This document shows, piece after piece, positions 1 to 8,668 of a stretch of DNA of 64,000 bases (the first letter of the stretch is position 1; every line of letters begins with the position of its first letter). The DNA comes from Dipteris shenzhenensis (taxonomy: Eukaryota > Polypodiophyta > Polypodiopsida > Gleicheniales), in assembly GCA_047967505.1 (NCBI GenBank), contig CM106539.1; one strand, 5' to 3'. The notes beneath the pieces were generated by a model that saw only the letters and a program-made list of their open reading frames with translations, was not told where the DNA came from and did no database searches. The translations under genes and the position numbers were made by a program.

Positions 1-1
1 G

Positions 2-439
2 TTTGAAAAAGCTAGGCTCCGCAAGTTTAAAGGCAAACAGAAAGTGTATGCAAAGTTATCTCCCAGATACTATGGCCCTTTCAGGGTTACAGAAAGAATA
101 AATGAGGTTGCATACATGTTATCATTGCCGGAGCATTGGAGGATTCACAATGCATTCCATGTGAGTCTTCTAAAGAAATTCCAGGGACCAGAGCCTACAG
201 AGCTAGTATTAGAGGATCCACCAGAAGTGGATGAGTTGGAGGAGGTCCTTCAGCCAGAGCAAATTGTGTACCATACTGTACGCAAAGGCCCTCAGGGCAA
301 GGAGTTTTACAAGGATCTTGTAAAATTCAAGAATTATACGGCATTAGATGCCAAGTGGATGGACGAAGACATGTTATCCGATCATCCACAGCTTTTGGAT
401 GTTTACAAGGAAGCTTTTCAGCTGAGGTCAACTGAATAG
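2..439 (+). CDS. Ty3/gypsy chromovirus pol, C-terminal end (integrase tail + chromodomain)
   Basis: The frame is open from the window edge to a TAG at 437-439, so this is the 3' end of a polyprotein, not a gene starting at an internal codon. The first ~45 residues are the SH3-like integrase C-terminus, with the hallmark YYGPFRV and the [11 protein letters not shown] motif that closes this domain in Ty3 integrases. Then follow an acidic linker ([11 protein letters not shown]) and a chromodomain beginning near PEQIVYHTV, with aromatic residues ([17 protein letters not shown]) placed as in chromovirus chromodomains. The chromodomain is known to bias integration towards particular chromatin. Closely related sequence recurs on the minus strand at 50.8-57.8 kb, so several copies of one family lie in this window. 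The frame has no stops, unlike the other copies. Confidence 0.9.
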   Translation, partial: FEKARLRKFKGKQKVYAKLSPRYYGPFRVTERINEVAYMLSLPEHWRIHNAFHVSLLKKFQGPEPTELVLEDPPEVDELEEVLQPEQIVYHTVRKGPQGKEFYKDLVKFKNYTALDAKWMDEDMLSDHPQLLDVYKEAFQLRSTE

Positions 440-475
440 AAGCCGAGGGGATGTCACCACAATGTAAATATCCTA

Positions 476-765
476 AGTCAAAGTACAGTTGACCATTTAT
501 TTGATCATAATTAAAGAGTTTTATATGTGTTAATTATGGTCAAAGAGTTCTTTTAATGGTTAAAGAATTGACTACAGTCAAAGATACTTGACTCTGGTCA
601 AGTAAACCTGACCTCGATCGGGGGGACTTGGTTTATTACCAAGAGAGTTAACCACGGTTAACCAAGATGTGCCAACTTCGGTTGGAGAGACTTGGCTATA
701 ATTAAGGCGCCTCGACCCTTGGTCAAAGCCCCTTAATTATGATCAAGGGCGTTGACTTCGGTCAA
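476..765 (+). promoter_or_regulatory. array of W-box-like motifs arranged as short hairpins in LTR U3
   Basis: Ten TTGACY/RGTCAA cores lie in 290 bp: 476-481, 489-494, 538-543, 568-573, 576-581, 588-593, 596-601, 721-726, 752-757 and 760-765. Six occur as inverted pairs forming hairpins: 568-581 (6-bp stem), 586-603 (7 bp, loop TCTG) and 751-766 (6 bp, loop TTCG). Three more small hairpins of other sequence lie between them: 627-643, 647-662 and 672-685 (again loop TTCG closed by C-G). TTGACC/T is the core of the W-box bound by WRKY factors. That WRKY proteins act here is inference. Confidence 0.6.
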
Positions 766-776
766 CGAGACAATAA

Positions 777-797
777 ATATATATATATATATTTATT
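777..797 (+). promoter_or_regulatory. TATA-like AT tract
   Basis: An uninterrupted AT dinucleotide run just downstream of the hairpin array, in the position of an LTR core promoter. It could also be an ordinary AT microsatellite. Confidence 0.35.
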
Positions 798-1243
798 ATA
801 TTTGTTATGTGTGCACATGTATTTAGTGGGGACGCCCACCGTGACTAGAACTAGTCCACAATGTGTTGTTTGCATGCAAAGCACTAACAATTAATGGGTG
901 CCATGGTGGTGCGCTTTAATTAATTGTTGCAGGTACTAGGAAGAGTTATTTTCCTAAGCACTACGGGAGCCTAACAAGCATCTAGGAGGCGGTTCGCGTG
1001 ACCAAGTGCTTCGAAGACTCCAGAGTTGCCCTTAGTGGCATGTAATAGGACTTAGTCTAGATTTTAGACAAGTGGCATGTTGCCAATTTGAAATGAGCTT
1101 GAAGCTCTTGTAGTATGGATTTTCACGTTGGATTTTTGTATCAGGCAGCTCTACGCTGAACTCTTGTAACAGATTCTCTCTTCAAGAAATAAAATACCTT
1201 CGGGGGGTCCCAGCCCGACATGTTGTCCTGGGCCCAAGCTGTG

Positions 1244-1245
<2 letters not shown>

Positions 1246-1294
<49 letters not shown>
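1246..1294. repeat. (GA)n microsatellite
   Basis: About 24 uninterrupted GA units inside the putative LTR. Apparent Ser/Leu-rich reading frames across it are artefacts. Confidence 0.95.
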
Positions 1295-1296
<2 letters not shown>

Positions 1297-1379
1297 CTTA
1301 TCAGTGTTTCTGCAGTAAATTATGAGCGTGAGGTTCCACGAGAGAGCTAGCGATTGCACTTTTGATGCGACTATTTCAC

Positions 1380-2077
1380 CAAAATGAATCCTGCCATTTG
1401 ATGTGAGAAATTGATTTATATCACATACAAAATTGTTGACATTTTATGTAATTCGTAATCACAGAGAAAAGTTTGCAAATACATATGCACATTGATTGCA
1501 TATAAACTTCATGAGTAATAGGCCTTGCATTTCTCTACATGAGCTTGTGTTCCCATAATCTATTCACATTAGAGTTAAATTCAAGGATCAGTTTATTTTT
1601 CTTTTGGCTAGTCATCATGCCCTACATCTAATCCTATCTACTCTCTCTCCTTCCTCCTCCTACTTGCAACCTACTCTCTCTCTCTCCCAATCTCTTTCTC
1701 CCAAACTGCAGCTCATGAGGGGCTGCTTCTAGCCTCCGCACGCCCTCAAGGCCTGCAAGGCCTGCCAACAAAGGCCTTGGGAAGCCACAGGCCAACAGGG
1801 CTGTTGGGCTTCTCAGCTCTCCACCAACTGCCGAGGTCTTCAGCTCACAGCTCCCACCAGCTCTAAACCTGCAAGAACAGCAAGAAAATCAAGAACGTCA
1901 GCATCAACACCAAGAAAATGCAGGGAGGAAAGCTCCACCAGCAAATGCAATAGTAGAAAGTCAGTAAAGGCAGAGAACTATTACCAGCACACTTGGAAGG
2001 TCCCTAGGGCAGCAACTACCTTGTTTTTCATTTTTGGAATATGCAATAAACAGTGAACAGCTTCATACATTGGATAA
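1380..2077. other. no gene recognised
   Basis: AT-rich sequence changing to a pyrimidine-rich stretch near 1625-1710 and a GC-richer segment at 1710-1900. It could be the 5' region of the LINE whose ORF1 begins downstream, but nothing in it proves that. Confidence 0.3.
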
Positions 2078-2078
2078 T

Positions 2079-2899
2079 GATGACACGAGGCTATGTAAAA
2101 GCCCTTGAAAGTGCAATGCCAGGTGACACAGTAGGATCACCACCCAAAAATACCCGAGGTTCTGACTCACCTTAGTAAAATTTATATGGCCTTGATTGAG
2201 AAAGTAGATAGCCTCCAGACCACCAACGTGGCATTGATGGCAGAGAAAGCACATATTGACAAGACCCTCAATGAAATCAAGAAGCAAGGAGGGTGTATGC
2301 AAGATGAATGGAGAAAGGAGAGAATCAAGAAGGATGAGTGGGAGAAGGAGAAGGCAGTGTGGGAAACTGAAAAGATCAGCCTCAATGACAAAATGCAAGA
2401 TATGGGGACAGAATTACAGCAACTAAGAGACATGCAAGGAACACTGGAAGGGGCACACAAGGCAATGGAAGAACTGAAATTTGAGAATGAGAAGCTCAAG
2501 GAGATGGCAGGCTTGCATACAACCATACAAGGAAAGCATGCCGAGTTTACACAGCAAATCACCAAAGGGAATGCAGATATGCTAGAATGGAAGAATGTGG
2601 TTAAGAAAGGTGCAGCGGCCCCCAAGAAAGAGATCATCTCTGAGGCTCTGGAGGAGGAAAAGAGGAGCAGCATCAAGGCTTTGAATGTCTTGGTTAGAGG
2701 CTTAACAGTTGGAGAGACCCCTATGTCAGATGCCAAAACCTTGTTCACCAAGATGGGAGTCAACCTCACATGCGAGGCAGCATGGAGAGTTGGCAAAGAT
2801 GAGGCTCTAACAAGACCCCTTATAATGAAACTCCGAACAGCGATGGACAGGTCTACCCTCATGAGCTTGAGGACAACCTTGAAAGGGACAAGAGCATAG
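2079..2899 (+). pseudogene. LINE ORF1-like protein: coiled coil + RRM-like domain
   Basis: The main frame runs 2186-2899 (237 codons). Residues ~1-125 form a long coiled coil rich in Glu, Lys and Leu heptads. Residues ~165-237 resemble the RRM and start of the C-terminal domain of L1 ORF1p: VLVRGL strand, AAWRVGK, then RPLIMKL and LKGT. ORF1p of this layout is known as a trimeric nucleic-acid-binding chaperone in L1 retrotransposition. An ATG-started stretch in another frame (about 2079-2177, with a Gly/Pro/Ser-rich end) leads straight into the main frame, suggesting one frameshift near 2170. The C-terminal domain is cut off where hAT-like sequence begins (about 2890). Typical plant L1 ORF1 carries a CCHC knuckle instead, as in the 39-kb element, so this is a different LINE lineage. 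The family call rests on my reading, not on a search. Confidence 0.6.
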
Positions 2900-3588
2900 T
2901 TGCCAGCCGAAACGGAAATGGAAGAAATGGAGTTTCCGGCCCCCGCCAAAACGGAAACGAAAGAAACGGCAATATGATACAATTTATGTATAAAAATTTA
3001 TTTTTTATACATAATATAATTATCAATAGAGTGCAGATCATACATAATACAATTATCTATACTTGAAGCTTCAAGCATCAATGCATCATTCATGCCTCTA
3101 TGATTCTAAATTCTTGAATGATGCTTCAATAATCTGAAATCAACATGCATCATGACTAACGAGTTTGACATTACAAGAATCTGAAATTTAGAAGTTTGAA
3201 GTACTTTAAACTTAGCACACAAGTTGAAACTTGAAACTTGAAACTTGAAAGCATCCAATGTCTAGACTCCATAGATGATCATGATTCATGATCCACAAAT
3301 TCCATGATCATGACTCATGAGTCATGCAAGACTCAAAATAAAAACACCCATGGATGATATAAAAAAAAAGCAGTTGCCACCTGGCACCAAGGTCCAAAGT
3401 ATACTTAGTAGTAAGTACTGTATCTACTATCATAAACAAAGAAATAACATATCTAGGAATCAAGATGCATCATGCTGCAGCCTGCAGGCTGCATGCATGA
3501 TGCATATGAAGTGTCATGACTAGGAGTAGGCTAGCACTGTAGTTTGTACAGTCGTAGTCAAGTGACAAGGACTAAGGTACATCACTAC
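2893..3588 (-). mobile_element. 3' terminal, non-coding part of a hAT transposon
   Basis: Starts at a CATAGTTGCC-type terminus followed by GAAACGGAAA-like subterminal motifs repeated at about 2908-2970, then AT-rich DNA up to the transposase stop at 3589. The junction falls inside the LINE ORF1 reading frame, so the hAT appears to have inserted into that LINE. The opposite terminus was not found. Confidence 0.5.
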
Positions 3589-4944
3589 TTAGTATTGATC
3601 ATCTGCATCATCCATGGACTCCTCGTCATTGTCATCCTCTGCCTCCTCAGATGAGCTTGAGGCATTTGTGTCAATGTCTGAAGAAGAATCATCAACATCA
3701 GGATCAGGACCATCGGGTGCAACTGAAGTACTAGCACCATCTCCAGATGGTTGAGTGTATGATCGTGTGTGGTGTGCTGGTGCTGACAGCTCCTCATACA
3801 ACATGGTGTATATGTCCAGCTCCTCCCGTGGGATATCTAGTATGGCCTTCATCTTCTCCATGTCCACCTTGTCTACATTCACTTGGCGAGGTTCAGGGCA
3901 GCCGGCGACGAACTCAAGGAGACGGAGGTTGCAATGACAAAACACCAACTGCTCCAATTGAGCCGTGCTCAATCTGTTCCTCTTCTTTGCGTGAAAGAGT
4001 CCCCAAGTGCTCCAGTTCCTCTCACAAGGACCGGAACTGCAGTCCTGTGAGAGAACACGTATAGCAAGGCGTTTCTGCCATAAGCCAATTAAGCAAAGAT
4101 AAGTATCAGGAACTTGATAACTTTAAACATATTTGTAGTAGATAAAATTTCAAATTACTTAACGACTAAGCTCTTACTAGTGGCGTTGTAACTTGTCTCT
4201 TACCAAAGTAGGAGTACAGTTGCCATATTTCTCCCACTAGGAGACATGCTGCAACTGTGTCTCTCGGAGCCTAGCCGTAGGTCGACCAAAGGAGAGGTTG
4301 TGATTGCGGACAATAGAAGTTCATCCTCCATTCTTCGTTGCATCTCCAAGTCACCACCCGTCCAATTTTGTAGATATTGTTGCATCCGCTCCTCCAACTT
4401 GTCATTCTTATATTGCTCTTGACTGTGCCAGAGGCGATGCAATACATGTACCACCGCATGGATTGGGCGGCGGAACCAATTCCACTGCTTATTCCATATA
4501 GCACGGATGGACTCAACCCTAAATCATGCCACAAGAAATTAGAATGCATTATGCATGCAAAATTCATAGACTAGAGATAATAGTACATACATAATATATA
4601 TCTGAAAATTCCAGGCTTCATGATAACAAATTGCAATTTAGTAACTGCAATAATTACAAAAGTAAAAAGTCTTACTTATCAGGTGATAGGGAAGTGTTTG
4701 CGTTGAGGGCCTCTCCAATCTTGTCCATAAACTCGTACAAGAGCCCTAATGTGGTTCCCTCCATGTCCGTGATGCGAAGCACCGTGTAGATAGGATTAAT
4801 CGATTTGATTAATGCCTCCGCCTGATTCCACCAAGACTCATCCATGATCACTTTGCACTTTGATGTCCATTCCATGGCGAAGGAGAAATCTCCGATCGGG
4901 TGCATATTGATTTCTTTCGGCACTATTGGTAGGTGTGTGGTCAT
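3589..4944 (-). pseudogene. hAT-family transposase, C-terminal exons
   Basis: Three segments on the minus strand. 4672-4944: a WW-containing segment with PIYTVLRITD and a LLYEFMDKIGEAL helix, typical of the plant hAT catalytic region. About 4203-4520: RAIWNKQWNW, then HAVVHVLHRLWHS and the WEKYG block. 3589-4074: starts after a CAG acceptor with KRLAIRVLSQ and the diagnostic dimerisation motif CERNWSTW followed by KKRNRL, ending in an acidic tail. Splice signals fit: GTAAGAG donor near 4203, acceptor ATGGCAG at 4075-4081. A stop and frame change near 4225-4260 and the absence of the BED finger and N-terminal catalytic part show that it is dead; LINE sequence follows upstream at 5.04 kb. Family assignment is firm, exon limits approximate. 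Confidence 0.8.
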
Positions 4945-5036
4945 GATTTAATGCGACTCCTCAATCATTGTGTTCAGGTTGGTTGATTACCTCCTCCCTC
5001 AAATCAAGGACTTATAAAATTGATGACTTGTGCCGG

Positions 5037-5621
5037 GAGATTGGCGGCCACTCACGATGTTAAATGCTACATGTAAGGTTTTAGCAAAAGCCATGGCAAT
5101 ACAGGTTAAATACATGCTTTCCATAGCACTTCATCCGTGAAAATATGGCTTTGTCTTCAACTGTTAATAGACATGATGCTATTTTGAACCTATTGCTCGC
5201 CATCAAGTATGCTACCTATAAGGTTTTAGCAAAAGCCATGGCAACACCATCGAGTACGCATGCAAAACCAAAAATTTACCTACTGAATCTGGACTTTGAG
5301 AAAGCTTACATTCGCATAAGCTGGGATTTTTTCCTGAAGGTGATGTCCAAGCTAGGCTTTGGTTGCGGTTTTTGCAGTATGACTCAAACTTTATTTTCTA
5401 ATGCTACTGTGACTGTTGCCATTACTGGTTACCACTATGAACACTTTCATTTGAAGTGCTCTGTTCGGTAGGGCTCTACAACACCTTCAGCAATTGTTTT
5501 TTCTAGGGATATATCTCCTGAGTTAAGTGAGATGGTTAAGTGCTAAGTTAAGCTCCATGCTGAGCTTGTAACTCTCTCTTTTATAATACAAAGGTATTTT
5601 TTCTTCCCGCAGAAAAAAAAA
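5037..5621 (+). pseudogene. LINE reverse transcriptase fragment with poly(A) tail
   Basis: The frame 5145-5471 carries the L1 reverse transcriptase core block: LLNLDFEKAYIRISWDF, in which the first catalytic Asp lies (usually FEKAYDR; the second D is I here), then LGFG and the strand before the SVRQG motif, where it stops at SVR. Upstream, 5037-5110 encodes RPLTMLNATCKVLAKAMA, the RPI-LLN block, in another frame. About 40 bp of that block (around 5063-5099) recurs at 5221-5257, a local duplication. Downstream, sequence passes almost at once to a 3' tail (poly(A) 5612-5621), so most of the RT thumb and C-terminus is deleted. Confidence 0.75.
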
Positions 5622-5810
5622 GGAGGGTATATAGGAGCACTTCTACTCCAGGTAAGGGGTATTTTGGTGATTGCCAGGCCCCAAGAGTAAAGATGGTAGC
5701 TAGCATAACATGAGTGCCAATGATGTACAGCCTTCTGCAAACGTTAATAAATACGTTCTTCCGCTCCTCTTCCACTTTGCCCGGCTCAACCCCCGTCCCT
5801 TCCGTCAGCA

Positions 5811-7801
5811 TGCTCTTTTATTTTAGGTCGATATTGCAAAAGATTTTGATACTGGGGATTTCATCTCATAGACCATGAAATCTCTAGGATTTGGGGAAAA
5901 ATTGCAGCATGTATTTATTGGTTATATCAGGACAGCAAAGCTGCTGGCATATTGGCAGGTGATATCACTGATCGATGGACTGTTTTTTGTTCAGTACGAT
6001 AGGGCTGTCCTCTCAGTGCTTTGTTTTATGCCATAGCTACTCATCCTATGCTTCAATATATGGGATAATTTAGTAGCTACATGTGCTTTGCATGGGTTGG
6101 AGATACATGGCAGCAGGCTGTTAAGTGTGCAGGCATATGCGATGATTCCTTTTCCCTATAAAGAGGGATCTTCATACCTCATGTGTGCTTATCTTTATAC
6201 AGCTTGGCAGTTTATAAGTAAAATTTCAGGAGTCAAAATTTCTCCCTCCATTGGAAAGCATCTTATGGCAAGGGGACATAGTTTTACCCACGTAGCTTGT
6301 ACACCACCTTGGCTACCCATTGGGATGGACAGTCACGTATCGTCAACAGATGGACTGGGTCATTGACATGCTTAAAAAGAAAATGGAATACTGGAAATTG
6401 GCCACTTGGCCATTACATGTCCGTTATCGCATTTTTCAATCCATATTGGTTACCTATATCCAGTTCTATTTGCCATTGATGATGTTTACCAAGCATGACA
6501 TTGCTTCTTTTATGTCTAATATCATGGAGATTTTTAGGCGGTCCCGCTATCGCTTCAAGTCCTCAGGTTGCTTTCAATGGATCATCTTTGCTCACCTAAA
6601 ATGCATGGGGGACTGAATATCCTCAATATTCACATGCATATTCTTGCACATAAATGGAAAATGATGCTAAGATTCATCCAAGGTGATTATATGATATGGC
6701 ACTTGATTATGCACGTATCTTTCACTGCTTCTGGTCGTTGGCACCCTACATAATGGGACTTTCTAGTGGGCCATATTGATGGCAAAGTAAAGGGATGCCT
6801 GTTTGTTACACGTTTGATTTCTGATTGAAGCACATACTTTCCCACCTTAAATGGAGTGGCAGGGATACTCTTGGCGTGCTGAGAGCCTTCATTGGTCGAA
6901 GGTGTTCATGCCGTTCTTATTTTCTTTGGGCTAAAGGAATTTCACACGTGGGTGATGTGCGTGATGCTGCTGGTATGGTCATCTCTTCTCCAGTAGAGGT
7001 TAGACTGTATGCTTTGGGACAACATTAGTAGGCCCCTATGGCATTTATTATCACATATGCTTCATGATTTTCAGCCTATACCTCGTCTTGAGATTACTGA
7101 TCGTCTCAAAGACTGGGTTCTCCAATTGGATGATCATGTTTGTCGTGCACTACTGCTATCTGATATCACGGTTGCATCTTTGTACAAGGTCGTACTGGGT
7201 TTCTGCCAATCATATCTGGTCTATGAGACGCACCTCTCGGTGTTGGCACAAACGATTGCAGCACATTTGGGCTTCAAAACTGTGTCTTCAGCTATAGTTC
7301 TTCCGATTGCGCGTTCTAAATTGCGAATCTTCCTTTTGGACAGATCTTTGCTCGCCCTCATATTGCTCCTGCCACTTGTAGATGAGTCTGTCCTTGCTGA
7401 GTCTATGTCCCATCTGTTCTGGCATTTCCCAGAGTCTCGTGATTTCTTACTTTTGTTACAGCAACGGCTTCAGGCTTGATTCCCTAGTGCTTCTTTTGGC
7501 AAGCAGTTTTGGTTGTTTGGTTTTCATCCGGTCAGGCAGGGATACGATCTTTTTTACAAGGTTCGTTATTGGGCTCTCTGAAGGACGGCAACCATTGGGT
7601 CTTCAGTGATCCCTCTTGCTAAATATCAGTTCTTTCGGGCATCTCTATGGCTATCATTCTATGATTGTCCTACATGCATGGGATCTAGATTATCTAGCCT
7701 TCTTGTCATATAGTGAGATCTTCTGACGCTTGTAACTGGCTGTCCCTCTCTTTGGGACTGTTTCGTGTAATATAATCATAAATGGATTTCACAAAAAAAA
7801 A
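5811..7801 (+). pseudogene. LINE (L1-type) 3' half, decayed
   Basis: A second plus-strand LINE, readable only in pieces. About 5820-6150 is the RT core (LGFGEKLQH; a broken SVRQGCPLSALLF-like block; AYAMIPF where AYADD is expected). 6180-6280 is AWQFISKISGVKI. 6320-6616 covers the thumb (MDWVIDMLKKKMEYWKL, YRIFQSILVTYIQFYLP). 6640-7600 is the poorly conserved C-terminal region. The element ends in TATAATCATAAATGGATTTC plus A9 (7793-7801), a typical LINE tail. Many stops and frame changes. No endonuclease remains. Confidence 0.8.
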
Positions 7802-7915
7802 GGTGCGTGTGTGTGCACGTGCGCGCTGTGATTCCAGGGAAGCTAAAGCTTGCTTGTAGTGCAATTCCGCTTGCCAGTGGGCATGCACGTGCGCTTGCAT
7901 GTGCGTGTGTGTTTG
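7802..7915. repeat. GT/GC-rich degenerate alternating purine-pyrimidine tract
   Basis: Two clusters of (GT)n/(GC)n with CACGTGCGCG-like stretches follow directly on the LINE poly(A). Such alternating tracts can adopt Z-DNA; no function is claimed. Confidence 0.6.
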
Positions 7916-8392
7916 TGCCAAAATCTAAAGTGTTATTTATCTAACCCATGTTGAATTGTACTACCTAACACTTGCGTCCTAAGGGCAAGTGAAAAAAAAA
8001 AAGTGCTTTTGCACGATTCTTGTTCGAGAACTCATTGTTGGGATTTCTGTGGATGATTCTTGTACGCCAGACCTTTCCCTAAATGTTATTTATTTAAAAG
8101 ATTGCCCAGAAAGAGGGCACATAACTGTTAAATGCATAACAAATGAATTTTATAATTTAGAGATAATTACATTTTATGTATTAGATGGCAGGGTACGTAT
8201 TATGAGTTGCGATAAAAAATGCAGTAAATGGTTTTAATCAATCAAAAAATACAGTCGGAGACCCTGCATACAAAATTGATTGTGCTGGTTGATTTTCTTG
8301 ATTACAATAAATTCTTTTTTACAAATCATAAATGGAATTCCATATGGACTGCTGAAGATCAAAACTATTCACTAGGAATGTTCCCTTTCCAG

Positions 8393-8668
8393 GTAGTCGT
8401 CTCCCTTTATTTTTTATCAGCAGTTGGAAGAGCAGCATCTGGTGCAACAGTGGCATATGTAGGTAAATATAGCAATTACAATTTCTTGTAACGTGTTCGG
8501 TACATTAAATGAGGCTGTTGATGTTTGGAATATTTAATAGGATATTAGAATTTGAAGTTAACAAATTGAATCGTGTCTGCAGCTCTCTGGCTTGCCTTGT
8601 TTCTTTTTTGCACCAGTAAGCTTGCACCCGATCCAGGTTGCTCATCTCCCTTTTTCAACAAGAAAAAG
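8393..8668 (+). CDS. two consecutive host-gene exons, hydrophobic protein of unknown family
   Basis: Exon 1, 8393-8462 (70 bp), has acceptor TTTCCAG and donor GTAAAT. Exon 2, 8583-8668 (86 bp), has acceptor TGTCTGCAG and donor GTAGTT. The 120-bp intron splits a codon after its first base and the reading frame continues cleanly across it. The joined 52-residue peptide has a hydrophobic start (SLYFLSAVGRA), a small-residue turn (ASGATVAYV) and a second hydrophobic helix (ALWLALFLFC), then TSKLAPDPG and a basic end. This looks like two membrane segments of a multi-pass protein with a loop. I do not recognise the family. Matching splice signals and phase argue for genuine host exons, intact or relict; flanking exons were not identified. 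Confidence 0.5.

Larger units (their letters stand above)
452..1375 (+). repeat. probable 3' LTR of the chromovirus
   Basis: Just after the pol stop a purine-rich tract (about 440-451) is followed by TGTCACCAC, the expected polypurine tract/LTR junction. The segment then has the order of an LTR promoter: a motif-rich U3, an AT-rich TATA-like stretch at 777-797 and an AATAAA at about 1187. The 3' boundary is not visible because no second LTR lies in the window; 1375 is an estimate. A GA microsatellite sits in the distal part. Confidence 0.55.

Noticed and set aside
2182-2982. 266-codon Ser/Leu-rich minus-strand frame
   Set aside because: Shadow of the plus-strand coiled-coil ORF1: Glu/Lys codons read backwards give Leu/Ser/Phe.
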